Counted from the first letter of the stretch, positions 1-11,203 are shown. The stretch: DNA of 64,000 nucleotides from Smallanthus sonchifolius (GCA_023525975.1 CM042029.1:82442849-82506848), one strand, 5' to 3'. The notes: generated by a model not told the origin, from the letters alone. A program made the numbers and translations.

Positions 1-771
1 TATCCTCGATAACTCGGTCGTTTGGAATTGAAGATGGAATCATCAGCCAGATCGGCTTCTGAACTCAGTGAGTGGTCCTGCTGCTTGAATCTCTTGGGGC
101 AGATTCGGCCATTAGGGGGCCTGGATAAATGGGTATGGCTTGGGGACACTTCTCATCAATTCACGGTAAAATCGGTAAAAGGCTTTTGTTAGAAGCGGAT
201 AATTCTGAACCAGTTTATTCCCTTAATTGATGTAAATGGGTCCCGTCTAAATGTATTATTTCGGGGTGGAGGGCGGAAATGGATTGACTTCCGACTCTAG
301 TGGAATTAAATAAGCGTAAGATCTCGGTCACCTCTCAATTATGTCTCTTTTGTGGGGATGGTTGGAAATTGCCGATCATTTACTTACCTCTTGCTATTGC
401 CACGGTGATTTGGCAATATGTTAGTAAATGGTGCATGATACAACCAATTTTTGCCTTTTCGGTACGGGACTTGTTCGAGATTCACAAGACGACGTCTTCT
501 GGAAAAGGTATACAAGAGGCAATACATGGTATCATTATTGTTGCTTGTTGGAGTATTTGGAAAACGGGTTAGAGCGGAAAAGATAATAGAAGATATAAAA
601 AGCATTGGTTTCCTTTGGTTCAAAAATAGATCTAAATTTAATGCAATTACATGGGAAAGATTGGTGTAAATTTAATATCTTGTAAATTGTTTTAGTCCGT
701 TGTATTTCGTTTGAGTTCCCCGGTTTTCTTGGGTGTCTTTGTTGTTATGAAATTTGCATTTCAAAAAAAAA
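1..771 (+). mobile_element. LINE (non-LTR retrotransposon) 3' end, decayed
   Basis: This is the C-terminal part of a LINE ORF2 followed by its 3' UTR. Around 330-570 the translation resembles the zf-RVT region found at the C-terminus of plant LINE polyproteins: an LFCG cysteine motif, then IATVIWQYVSKWC and ACWSIWKTG. The frame then shifts near 560, and IKSIGFLWFKNRSK follows at about 590-640 in another frame, ending with a stop at 667-669. Upstream (60-250) a third frame gives DKWVWLGDTSHQFTVKS, another LINE hallmark. The 3' UTR ends in GAAATTTGCATTTC and nine A (763-771). The 5' part lies outside the window. It is not functional because of the frameshifts and stops. Confidence 0.85.
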
Positions 772-882
772 TGTAACACGGATTGCAAGTAAATGTTCCA
801 GTAAATTTATGCACGTTGAACGAAATGAAAACCATGTAACATTAAAAATCACTTAAAGAATTTAATTGAGGGAATTACTATT

Positions 883-1030
883 CAAGGGCGAAGCTATGAA
901 GGGGCCTGCCGTTTTTTCCGCTAGTAGTGTTAACTTTTCCGTTTTCGTCCGAAATTTTTTTTACGTATAGAGCCGGCCCCTGCTTATTTTTTTCGGCCCC
1001 CGCTTCTTAGATTTTCAAGCTCCGCCACTG
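883..1030. mobile_element. hAT-type MITE, 148 bp, with 8-bp target duplication
   Basis: A short non-coding element bounded by imperfect terminal inverted repeats, CAAGGGCGAAGCT at the left and CAGTGGCGGAGCTT read from the right end. It is flanked by a perfect 8-bp direct repeat TTACTATT (875-882 and 1031-1038). An 8-bp duplication and CA(R)...YTG ends fit the hAT superfamily. There is no coding capacity, so it would need a transposase from elsewhere. Confidence 0.85.
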
Positions 1031-1038
1031 TTACTATT

Positions 1039-1494
1039 GGATAGGATATTTCTCCTGTATTAATATATCAAAATTTTAATTGTTTAAAGAAATAATGACA
1101 TTTGTATATTTAAAAATCATCTATATTGTATGAAACAAAGATCGGTTTCCAAAATTTGTTAATAGTTGCTTGAAGTTTAATATATGAACTGTATTCTAAG
1201 GTTCAATTAAGTAGGATTTTTTTTAATATCATAATTCATAACTTCCTAGCTTAATTTACTACAAAATTAATAATGGTTTTCTTTGATTAAAAGATACATT
1301 CTAATTCAGTTTATATCAAAAGTATAAATGACGGTGAAAAAATCAAATAACCGAACCAACATCCAAATAACTGAAAAAAAACCCGAATTAAAATGATAAA
1401 ACTAATTGAAAACATGATAATTGTTATAAAATGAGTGTTATTAATGTATGTGATTATTTATATCCTTAACTCCCTTTATCATTTATAATTTTAG
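1039..1494. other. AT-rich intergenic DNA, no feature seen
   Basis: Low-complexity AT-rich sequence with no convincing open frame or repeat boundary. It may include the decayed upstream part of the 5' LTR of the copia element that follows. Confidence 0.5.
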
Positions 1495-1610
1495 GCTCTT
1501 GTATTTGATACAAATGAATAATATAAAAAGTTATCTTATTCTTCATGGTTTCTTTCTCTTTATAATACTTGTTCTTATTTTTGTTGTTTCACAACACGTT
1601 ATCAGTGTGT
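1495..1610 (+). mobile_element. 3' end of a copia 5' LTR plus primer-site region (decayed)
   Basis: The sequence GTATTTGATACAAATGAATA (about 1500) followed by T/C-rich DNA and then ACAACACGTTATCAG (1591-1605) resembles the end of the LTR and the adjoining primer-binding region of a common plant Ty1/copia lineage. The LTR start is not recognisable. The first gag codon follows about 550 bp downstream. Confidence 0.5.
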
Positions 1611-2161
1611 TGCTCTTGAAGTTCAAACATATTATCAAAGGTGAGTTTGTATTGCCTACTCGGCTAAAATCTCTTTATATAATCCATACTGTAATTTATA
1701 CAGCTTTAGGTTAGAAGAAGATGTAGATTCTTGTTCTTATACAATTACAAATTATACACTATTTACAAATAAAATTGACTCTTGTTATGCTAAAAAGTTC
1801 CACCTAAAAAGTTTTCTCTTTTACGACTAAAAGATATATTCTTTTACTAGTCATATTCATATTGTTTAAATTATTATTATTATTTTTATAAACGTCTTTG
1901 ATTTGTATAAGATATTTCTTTAGAGGAATCACTTATTATAATAAAGATAAAAACAAAGAATTTGTAAAGACTATATAAAACTAATGAGTTTTGTACATAA
2001 ATAAAATAAAATTAATTGTGGCACATGAATTGTTATTAGTTTTTTTTTTGTTTCTCTTTTAAAATAAACACTTTTGTCATTAATATATTGTTTCAAGTTT
2101 AACATGCATTGACTTATAATTTGTATTAATTACATTTTATTTTCCTATAATATAGTTCATC

Positions 2162-3025
2162 ATGTCAAACCTTGCAAAACTTGAATTTTCGACGTTAGAC
2201 ATTATGGGAAAAAAAATATTTATCATGGGCAATGGATGCCGAAATACACTTGAATGCAAATAATCTTGGTGACACCATTAAAGAAGAAAATACAACGAGT
2301 ATCCAAGATAAGGCTAAGGAAATGATATTGCTACGCCATCATATTCATGAGGCATTGAAAACTGAATACCTTACTATTAAGGATCCACTTGTCCTTTGGA
2401 CCAATTTAAAGGAAAGGTATGACCACCAGAAAACGGTAATATTACCTAGAGCTCGTTATGAATTGACTCATTTATGGTTGCAAGATTTCAAATCTATAAG
2501 TGAGTACAAGTCGGCAATGTTTAGAATCACGTCACAATTAATTCTATGTGGTGAAAATATTACTGATCAAGAGATGTTGGAAAAAACATTCTTCACTTTT
2601 CATGCTTCAAATGTGGTCCTGCAACAACAATATCGTGCACTAAATATAGTGACCTAATATCATGTTTACTTGTGGCCGAGCAAAATAATGAGCTCTTAAT
2701 GAAAAATCACGAGGCTAGACCGGTTAGCACAACCCCATTCCCAGAAGCAAATGTGGCTACATATAATGACCATAGTGGAACTCGTGGTCGTGGCTGTGGT
2801 CATGGTCATCATCGTGATCGTGGTCGTGGACGTGGATATAATCAGGGAAATTATCATGGTATTCAAATTAGAAACACAAAATTTCACCAAAAGTTTCATG
2901 AAAGTGGAAAGAAATTTAAGGATGAAAAATATAAGAAAAAAGAAACTACACCAAATTCATGCTATCGGTGCGGAAGTAACAATCATTGGGCCCGTACCTG
3001 TTGCACACCCAAACACTTGGTGTAA
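2162..3025 (+). pseudogene. copia element 1: Gag relic with zinc knuckle
   Basis: Nucleocapsid precursor of a Ty1/copia element. The ATG at 2162 opens MSNLAKLEF, typical of this gag family. An extra A in a run of A's near 2210 shifts the frame, and the body continues in another frame (AEIHLNANNLGD, then LWTNLKERYDHQK) to a stop at 2655-2657. A further shift leads to 2672-3025, with a basic Gly/Arg/His-rich stretch and a CCHC zinc knuckle (CYRCGSNNHWARTC, C at 2960). At least two frameshifts make it non-functional. The region 3026-3412 continues the decayed polyprotein with several stops. Confidence 0.85.
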
Positions 3026-3412
3026 CTTTACCAACAATCTGTCAAAGACAAATGGAAAAGAATAGAGACAAATCTTGTATATGATGATATACCCGATGAT
3101 GATAAAGGTCTTAATAATACAACTCATATGGATGCTAGTGATTTCCTTATTTATATCCCCGGTGGTTCCATTACCGATACAAATCAATTGGATGCTTGCA
3201 ATTTTCCATACATATGAAAATCGGATCTTATATTATGCTACTTTCTTCAGTTTTTTTAGACATTTTGCATGGGACCCTGTTTTTGTTTTGAAGCATATGG
3301 GATATTTTTTTTATGGTATTTGTCATGTTTGGAACATGTTTCATTAATAAAACCTTTTTTGTTTTGAAGTATATGTGATTTTTTTTGTTATTGTATATGT
3401 TATGTTTAAAAC

Positions 3413-3925
3413 TTGTTAGACATTTTATTTATGATTTTTTTTCTTGTGAAGCTTATGGAGCATGTAACTAAACTTGCTATTAGTGATGGAGACATATGTC
3501 TAATAGACAGTGCAACTACACATACAATTCTCAAGAAAAAAAATTATTTCTCTAATTTAATTATAAAAGAGGTAAGCGTTAGTACTATATCCGGTAGTAC
3601 AAATTTAATTGAAGGTTTTGGAGAAGATTATATAGTGTTACAGGGTGGAACACAATTTAAATTTGACAAAGCCTTATTTTCCCCATTATCTCAAAGAAAT
3701 CTAATAAGTTTTAAAGATATCCGTCTAAATGGATACCATATTGAGACTACATGTGAGGGACATAATGAATACCTCCAAATCACAAATATGAAATTGGGTA
3801 AAAAGCATGTATTAGAAAAATTACCCGCACTTTCATCCGGTTTGTATTACACAAAAAGTATTGCAATTGAATCAAATGCAACCATAAAACCGAAGTTTAT
3901 GGACCGAGAAAACTTTATCATTTGA
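3413..3925 (+). pseudogene. copia element 1: protease relic
   Basis: Aspartic protease domain of the copia polyprotein. CLIDSATTHT (about 3499-3528) carries the catalytic D-S-A form of the D-S/T-G motif, followed by the conserved ISG and ISF stretches before integrase. The first residues of the open stretch come from non-conserved sequence, so the start is not a true initiation codon. It ends at a TGA (3922-3924) that replaces the usual Trp codon just before HDQLGHPG of integrase. The frame is otherwise continuous with the next feature. Confidence 0.8.
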
Positions 3926-4687
3926 CATGACCAGTTAGGTCATCCCGGATCAACAATGATGCGAAAAATTATAGAAAATTCATGTGGGCATCCTTTGAAG
4001 AACCAGAAGATTCTTCAATCTAAGGACATTACATGTGTTGCATGCTCACAAGGGAAGTTAATTACTCGCCCATCACCAACTAAGGTGGGGATTGAATCCT
4101 TTAGTTTCTTGGAAAGAATACACGGGGACATGTATGGGCCTATACACCCTTCTAGTGGACCATTTAGATATTTTATGGTCCTAATTGATGCATCAATTAT
4201 ATGGTCACATGTGTGCTTATTATCAAGTCGTAATATGGTATTTGCACGCCTACTTGCTCAATTAATAAGGCTAAGAGCACATTTTCCTGATTACCCCATC
4301 AAGAAAATTCGGTTGGATAATGCTGGTGAGTTTACATCCCAAACATTTAATGATTATTGCATGTCTATTGGGATACATGTAGAGCATCCTGTAGCTCATG
4401 TGCATACACAAAATGGCCTTGTTGAATCGTTCATCAAGCGACTTCAAATGATTGCAGGACCGATGATTATGAAATCAAAACTACCTGTTTCAGCCTGGGG
4501 GCATGCAATTCTACATGCAGCAACACTAATTCGCATAAGGCCAACGAGTTATCATACTTCTTCCCCAATAAAGTTGGTTTTTGGTCAGGAACCAAACATT
4601 TCCTATCTAAGGATTTTTGGTTGGGTCGTATATGTTCCAATCACTTCACCACAACGCACAAAGATGGGACCTCAAAGGAGGTTATGA
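3926..4687 (+). pseudogene. copia element 1: integrase relic
   Basis: Integrase of the copia polyprotein in copia order (PR-IN-RT). It shows the HHCC-type zinc region (HDQLGHPG, then CVACSQGK) and a DDE core: D in RIHGDMYGP, D in KIRLDNAGEF and E in QNGLVESFIKR. It reaches the PTSYHTSSPIKLVFG region and stops at 4685-4687 (TGA). Stops continue in the hinge downstream (4688-4920). A stop separates it from the protease. The domain order matches Ty1/copia and excludes Ty3/gypsy. Confidence 0.88.
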
Positions 4688-4924
4688 ATATATGTTAGGT
4701 ATGAATCACCATCTATCATTAAGTATTTAGAGCCATCAACATGAGATATATTTACGGCTTGATTTGGTGATTGTCATTTTGATGAATCAACATTCCCAAC
4801 ATTAGGGGGAGATGAAAAACAGCTGGAAAGCAATATAATTTGGAATGAATTATCGTCATCTCATCTTGATCCTCGAACTAAGCAGTGTGAACTAGAAGTT
4901 CAAAGGATAATTCATTTACAAGGA

Positions 4925-6144
4925 TTGGCAAATCAATTATCAGACGCATTCACTGACCCAAAGAGAGTGACTAAGTCACATATACCCGCTGTTAATGCTC
5001 CATTAAAAATTAGTGTCCCAAAGGGACAACCACATATTGGTAATGAGTCTAATGCATGCCTGAAGCGTGGTAGACCAATCAGTTCCAAAGATAAAAATCC
5101 TCGTAAGAGAAAAGGAGCAAATAATACAGATGGTCAAGTCGAGGTAACAATAACACCAGAAAATGAATATCTTGAAGAGACACTAGATATGATGGTTCCG
5201 GATGAACCTCAGGTACTTGAAAAACGAAGAGGTCTCAATAAATTATATCATGTCTAGAGAAGTATGGAACCGAAATAAAATCGACGTCAATGACAATTTC
5301 TCATATAATGTAGCGCTACAAGTAATGGAAAACGATGAGGATCAAGAACCAAGATCTGTTGAGGAATGCAAACATAGAAATGATTGGCCAAAATGGAAAG
5401 ACGCAATTGATGCAGAATTAAATTCCCTTACGAAAAGAGAAGTTTTTGGACCAATAGTCCATACACCTAAAGGTGTAAAGCCCGTCGGATATAAATGGGT
5501 CTTTGTGAGAAAACGTAATGAAAAAGGTGAGATTATACGATACAAGGCACGATTGGTAGCACAAGGGTTCTCGCAAAGACCCGGAATTGATTATGAGGAG
5601 ACATATTCTCGCGTGGTGGATGTGACGACTTTTCATTATCTTATTAGTCTGGTAATACAAGAAGGGATTGATTTGCGTCTAATGGATGTTGTGACAGCCT
5701 ATCTATATAGCTCACTTGATACCGACATCTACATGAAACTCCCTGTAGGATTCAAACTGTCGAATTCACATAAATTTAGTTCTCAAGAACATTTTTCAAT
5801 TAAATTAAACAAATCACTATATAGGCTAAAACAATCTGGGGCGTATGTGGTATAATCGCCTCAGTGAATATTTGTTGAAAGAAGGTTATAAAAACGATTC
5901 TATTTGTCCATGCATTTTTATAAGAAAATCAGAATCTGGATATGTTATAATTGTTGTTTACGTTGATGACTTAAATATAATTGGAACTCCTAGGGAGCTC
6001 CAAAATGCAATCGAATACTTGAAAATGGAATTTGAAATGAAAGACCTTGGAAAGACAAAGTTTTGTCTCGGGTTACAAATTGAATATCTTAAAGATGGAA
6101 TCCTTGTGCACCAAGAAACATACATAGAAAAATTATTGTTAAAA
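4925..6144 (+). pseudogene. copia element 1: reverse transcriptase relic, 3' truncated
   Basis: A hinge with a Lys/Arg-rich stretch (4925-5257) leads into reverse transcriptase from about 5260 in another frame. Motifs are WKDAIDAELNSL, PVGYKWVF, KARLVAQGFSQ, LMDVVTAYL and LNKSLYRLKQ. After a frameshift near 5845 comes VYVDDLNIIG with the catalytic YVDD (about 5960). Similarity ends near 6144, after the TYIEKLL motif. The RNase H domain, polypurine tract and 3' LTR are all missing. The sequence beyond belongs to a Harbinger-derived element, so the copia element is truncated here. Confidence 0.88.
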
Positions 6145-6287
6145 AAAACTAATAATTAACTAAATATAAATAAAATAAAATAAAACTACAAATAATTGAA
6201 ATAAAAAAAAACTACATTCATTAAAATAAAATAAAGAAAACTACATTCATAATAAATAAAATAAAAAAACTACATTCATAAAAAATA

Positions 6288-6818
6288 GGATTATTGGATT
6301 TTAATAATCCCAACTTTTATCAATTCGTCAATAATAATCCCAACTTAAAATATTCTTACCACCGGTCCCTACTTTCAAACTATTTTCTTACATTGAACCC
6401 CCCGTTAAAAAAAATTAACGTCGTTAGATTTTATATTATGTGGACATCTGCAAACCGCTGAAAAGTCGAGCCAAGCTAGCAGTGGTGGGTTTTGAAATTG
6501 GCTCTGGTGGTGTTTAACTGGTCTCGTTAAACACCACCGTTGTCTCTGTTTGGACTTGCCGGAAAAACGAGACCAGTTAAACACCACCACAACCAATTTC
6601 AAAACCCACCACGAGACCACTGTTAGCTTGGCTCGATTTTCCGGTGGTTTGTAGATGTCTACGTCATATAAAATCTAATGGCGTTAAGATTTTTTAACGA
6701 GGGTTCCAATTAATGTAAGAAAATAGTTTGAAAGTAGAGACTAGTAGTAAGAATATTCTCAGTTGGGATTATTATTGGTCAATAGGTAAAAGTTGGGATT
6801 ATTAAAATCCAATAATCC
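6288..6818. mobile_element. Mutator-like foldback element, 531 bp, 9-bp target duplication
   Basis: Almost the whole element is one long inverted repeat. It starts GGATTATTGGATTTTAATAA, and the same sequence is read inward from the right end. The two arms pair through most of their length and meet near 6540-6570. A perfect 9-bp direct repeat TAAAAAATA flanks it (6279-6287 and 6819-6827), as expected for Mutator-like elements. It has no coding capacity and sits inside the 3' region of the Harbinger relic, so it inserted later. Confidence 0.85.
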
Positions 6819-6837
6819 TAAAAAATAAACATAAATT

Positions 6838-7839
6838 AGTCGTCGTCTTAATCGTTTAAGTCGTTTCATTCGTATATTTCTTTTCTTCACCTCGCCACTA
6901 GTTTAAGATCACCTCTGGTAAAGTTTTTGAAATTCATAGTTAGAAACTTAAGATCTTGTTGTTGTTTATCATTTCTAAAATAGAGTAGCTTATCAAACTT
7001 CGAGTCTATTCATTCAAACCGGGCGTCCAATGAGGACGAAGAAGTAGCCCGTTTACCTTTGTTTCTTTCGGGCGGACAAATCGGTTCTTCCGGTGTTTCA
7101 ACTTCATCATCGATATCAACTTCATCAACGTTACTTGGCCCCACTTGGGGGAGATTTTCTAATAATCTCCCATAATATATTAGAATTAAAAGCCGTACCC
7201 AGTACGGGTTTGTACTCATCACAAGCTTCTAAATATATACTGTGGTCGCTTTGACCACTTTTACAAATGTTGTAGTGTTTGGTATAAAAGTTGTTAAACT
7301 TAGCAAGCTTGTTGTTATAGTCCCGCCATTTACTAGAGATCTTATCGGTGTTACGGTATTCGCCCCTCCCCATTGTGGCGTGAAATCTCGCACGAACACG
7401 CCCTAAAAAATCCTTTCCTTTTTGATTATTTCCTATACAAAAAATATAAAACAAATTATTAAAAATTTTACAAAAAATTACATAATATTTTAAAAATATA
7501 TATATATATATATATAAACGCCTTACCAATTATCGGGTCGTCCGATACGTCTACCCAAGCTTGTGTCAAAACAAATTCTTCGTCCGGTGTCCACTTTTCA
7601 TGAACAGGTGGCGGTTCTTTTATTGTGTCGACGGTTATTTGTTGTTTCTTTCTATGCGAATGTTTCTTTGGTTGAGTCGACGGTTGTGTCTCGGAGGTGG
7701 ATTCAGTGAATTATTAGGTCTTGGGTATTAAATCAGGTGTGGGAAAGGTTTGGGTAGGAGGGAGCATCTGTTGAAAGTTAAAGTTTGCGGAAAAAACATA
7801 AGGATTGAGTTGTTGATAAATGTTTGGTTCCGGTGACAT
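6838..7839 (-). pseudogene. PIF/Harbinger ORF1 (Myb/SANT-like DNA-binding protein), broken
   Basis: On the reverse strand an ATG at 7839-7837 opens MSPEPNIYQQLNPYVF. Two adjacent stop codons follow after about 41 residues. The frame then continues through WTPDEEFVLTQAW, the first helix of a SANT/trihelix-like domain. It has a good splice donor at 7526 and acceptor at 7433 (a 94-bp intron), then GRVRARFHA, SSKWRDYNNK and the YLEACDEY motif. A later stop after LDARFE precedes LLYFRNDKQQ. In active elements the partner of ORF1 is a DDE transposase, which is absent here. Several stops show it is dead. Confidence 0.7.
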
Positions 7840-8250
7840 AATCGGAACGTAAACGTGTTGAATATTTTGATTGAAGAGGTTGCTCGGGTTGGGATTTCAA
7901 GGAAAAATACGGGTATTTAGGTTGTTACAGATGTTTGCGAAATGTAGATTATTTGAATTCCAATGATTTATTGTTGAATAAAATGGATGAAAGATAATTT
8001 GATATTTAGAGAAAAAGATGGGAAGATGGTTTAATGAATTGTTGAGTAAAATAGGTTGTTATTTATAAGTGAATATTTTTTTTTAAATGCAACGGTAATT
8101 AGCCATTGATTATGTTGAGGTGTGTGCCACTTTATCGTGATTGCCTCATTCACGTCAAGAAGGGCGGTGTTACCAGACGTGAATAACCTCTGTGGATTAC
8201 ACCCCCATCGTTCATGCCATCCAGTACACTTGGCCTAACATCCATTATCT

Positions 8251-8448
8251 GTTTTGTTCAAAATATATTTCAAATTTAACATATTAAAATGTATGTAATT
8301 GTTAATTAAAAAGTTTCATTAAATTGTGTGATAGATCCAATGTTATTTTTAAATTGAACTATTAATTTTATTTCAAAAAGAACTTATATAAACTACTTAA
8401 ACTTCCATTAATTTTAAAATGTATCAGTGATGTCTCTTAATTACAAGA
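8251..8448. other. AT-rich spacer, no feature seen
   Basis: No open frame, repeat boundary or RNA-like structure was recognised here. Confidence 0.4.
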
Positions 8449-8817
8449 CTAGGTTAATTACCCTTGTATTACACGGGTTAAAAATATTTAAAATGTGAAA
8501 TTATAAACTGTGTACACAATAAAAATATCTAGAATCTTGAAATATACTATAAAATAAATAGTGCATTATATTGGTTGAATACGTAACACTATGAGAAATT
8601 AATAATTTTAAATAGAGAGACTTGTAACGTAAATAATATAAAAATATAATAAAGAAATTTATAACTTCTTTATTTTTAACTGATTATTATATTTTTTAAA
8701 TGCATAATCCTTGACCCAATTTTGTGTTGTGATAGTTTAGGCGGGGAAAAAAAGTTGCTCATGTCCTTAATAAATGACACGTGTCACTTAAAATTTTCAT
8801 TTATTAGAGAAGTAAGA
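8449..8817 (-). mobile_element. short non-autonomous Helitron (reverse strand)
   Basis: Read on the reverse strand, it starts TCTTACTTCTCTAATAAATG and ends CTAG next to T. A hairpin (ACCC...GGGT, plus strand about 8461-8478) lies just before the 3' end. TC start, hairpin and CTRR-T end are Helitron hallmarks. It is 369 bp long with no coding capacity and probably depends on a RepHel protein made elsewhere. Confidence 0.6.
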
Positions 8818-9200
8818 TTTGATTGATGATATAATAACTATTTATAATTAAATAATAAGTATTAATAATAAAATTTATTAATATAAATATTATTATTTAA
8901 TAGGAGAGAGAAATACCAAATCTAATATTTAATAGGAGAGAGACGAAAAAATAAATGTGAGAAGTAACCACAGAGTGACACATGTTTTGAAGAGATTTTC
9001 ATTTATTAGAGTAGTAAGATTTATAATTAAATAATAAGTATCCGTAATTAGATTTATTAATATAAAGATTATTATTTAATAGATAAGAGAAATAGAAAAT
9101 CTAATATTTAATAGAAGAGAGAAGCGAAAAAATAAAGATTAGGAGTAACCAGAGAGTGACACGTGTGCTAAAAAGATTTTCATTTATTAAAATACTAAGA
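8818..9200 (-). repeat. two further tandem copies of the Helitron 5' portion
   Basis: The 5' block of the preceding Helitron recurs twice: the TTTTCATTTATTA...AAGA end is at 8795-8817, 8997-9019 and 9178-9200 (spacing 202 and 181 bp). Each block includes a GACACGTG-like E-box sequence and an AATAGGAGAGAGA stretch. The pattern suggests successive insertions next to each other, or tandem duplication of the 5' end. Confidence 0.6.
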
Positions 9201-9370
9201 TTAGGACGAATATTTATGTAATGTCTACTTTTTTTCACTTCAATATTCCATATGTCCTGGTAAAGAGGGAACATTTACTTCGTATTAATTATCAAATTGG
9301 GTTTACTCACAAAAACCTATTATTCATAAATGTACAAGCATAACAGCACATAGTATAAGCAAGCAATGCA

Positions 9371-10725
9371 TGTTTTTTTTTTCAATTTCAACCCTTATAC
9401 TATATATAATATACGCTTTTAGTCCGTTTCATTTTCTATTAATTTCGTTTTCCTTTAATAACTTTCATTCGTTAATTTTTTTTAGAATACAGAGTGCGCG
9501 ACTGTTTTTTTTTTGTCAATGTTCCGATATAATTTTTTTTTTAAAACGGAGTTGTATTCAAAATGGAGTTTTTCGTATCATTGTGTATAGCGAGTGCCGT
9601 TACCGTTGTGGTACCGTGCCGATTCGAACATATTATGAGCGAACAACATCATTGTTGGTATTGATATTATCGGAACTCATATCGGTATTCGATTTTATGG
9701 TTTTCGACGATCCGAACCGGTAAATTTTTATTTTGTTTTTTTTCCTTTTATTATTTAGTTTTATGTTTATTTTTTATTACCATTATTTTTATCATTACGT
9801 CTACGTCTTTATTTAAATGTTTTTTTTTCAATTTCAACCCTTATACTATATATAATGTACGCTTTTAGTCCGTTTCATTTTCTATTAATTTCGTTTTCCT
9901 TTAATAACTTTCGTTCGTTAATTTTTTTCAGAATACAGAGTGCGCGGCTGTTTTTATTTTTTATTTTTCAATGTTCCGATATAATTTTTTTAAAAACGAA
10001 GTTGTATTCAAAATGGAGTTTTTTCGTATCGTTGTGTATAGCGAGTGCCGTTACCGTTGTGGTACCGTGCCGATTCGAACATATTATGAGCGAACAACAT
10101 CATTGTTGGTATTGATATTATCGGAACCCATATCGGTATTCGATTTTATGGTTTTCGACGATCCGAACCGGTAAATTTTTATTTTGTTTTTTTTCCTTTT
10201 ATTATTTAGTTTTATGTTTATTTTTTATTACCATTATTTTTATCATTACGTCTACGTCTTTATTTAAATGTTTTTTTTTTCAAATTCAACCCTTATACTA
10301 TATATAATGTACGCTTTTAGTCCGTTTCATTTTTTATTAATTTCGTTTTCCTTTAATAACTTTCGTTCGTTAATTTTTTTTCAGAGTACAGAGTGCGCGG
10401 CTGTTTTTATTTTTTTTTTCAATGTTCCGATATATTTTTTTTTTAAAAACGAAGTTGTATTCAAAATGGAGTTTTTTCGTATCGTTGTGTATATCGAGTG
10501 CCGTTACCCTTGTGGTACCGTGCCGATTCGAACATATTATGAGCGAACAACATCATTGTTGATATTGATATTATCGGAACCCATATCGGTATTCGATTTT
10601 ATGGTTTTCGACGATCCGAACCGGTAAATTTTTATTTTGTTTTTTTCCTTTTTATTATTTAGTTTTATGTTTCTTTTTTATTACTATTATTTTTATCATT
10701 AGGTCTACGTCTTTATTTAAATTTT
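9371..10725 (+). repeat. three tandem ~450-bp units inside a Helitron 3' region
   Basis: Units begin with a T-run followed by CAA(T/A)TTCAACCCTTATAC at about 9371, 9819 and 10269, and each ends with GATCCGAACCGGTAAATTTT plus a T-rich tail. The units are nearly identical apart from T-run lengths. Each has an open stretch containing VPIRTYYERTTSLL and FDFMVFDDPNR, but initiation differs between units and the upstream part is T-rich low complexity. I treat the open stretches as by-products of the repeat, not as genes. Confidence 0.8.
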
Positions 10726-10775
10726 AGTAACAATGAACACGACACCCGCCGCGAAGCGCGGGTATAACCATCTAG
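10726..10775 (+). mobile_element. Helitron 3' terminus
   Basis: A GC-rich hairpin CCCGCCGCGAAGCGCGGG (10745-10762) is followed 9 bp later by CTAG (10772-10775) and T, the classic Helitron 3' end. The tandem units upstream probably belong to the same element. The 5' end was not found. The same 18-bp hairpin recurs at 18380-18397 (by local duplication) and at 54703-54720 (independent locus). Confidence 0.75.
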
Positions 10776-11203
10776 TTAAAATAAAAAAGAAGTTGGAATA
10801 CTTATTTAATAAATCATAATCGAATAGTTTAACCATGTATCTATGCAACTAGTTTTTTCCCATGTGCTACGCTGCGGGAGTTTGGTATTCATCGGTTCAC
10901 CCCGCCACGGTGATAAAACTTACGTCGAAATACAGTCTCGATATAGCATACGATACAAAAAAAACTCGGATTGCTCACAAAAAAAACAAAGTCGTGCATA
11001 CCGTTTAAAATAAAATTAATGAAAGTTTACTAAAACAATAAACCCACTGAACTTTTGTTAAAATTTTATAAAAAACCAAACTTGAGGAAAAGAAACTAAA
11101 GTTTACTCTATTAAAGTTTTGTGACAAAACTAAAAAAAAACTTTTTAATCAAAAATAAAAAATAAAAGCTTAAACTTTTGTGCCATATCTATAAAAAAAA
11201 TTG
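10776..11203. other. non-coding flank, later duplicated at 18411-18838
   Basis: AT-rich DNA between the Helitron end and the gypsy LTR. It ends in AATTG (11199-11203), the 5-bp target sequence of gypsy element A. A near-identical copy lies 7635 bp downstream. Confidence 0.7.

Larger units (their letters stand above)
6145..8250 (-). mobile_element. PIF/Harbinger-derived element with ORF1 relic
   Basis: A reverse-strand relic that encodes the Myb/SANT-like ORF1 of a PIF/Harbinger transposon. No DDE transposase is seen. Its A/T-rich 3' part (6145-6840) has ACTACATTCATAA repeats and is interrupted by a Mutator-like foldback (6288-6818). The left end (about 8090-8250) has a GC-richer stretch that may be terminal. 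A second, shorter copy of the same family lies at 55370-56290 in the same orientation. Exact ends and target duplication were not identified. Confidence 0.6.

Noticed and set aside
9370..10627. Three similar open frames that look like a small tandem gene family
   Set aside because: They coincide with the 450-bp repeat units, start differently in each and have T-rich low-complexity upstream parts; no conserved domain is recognisable.
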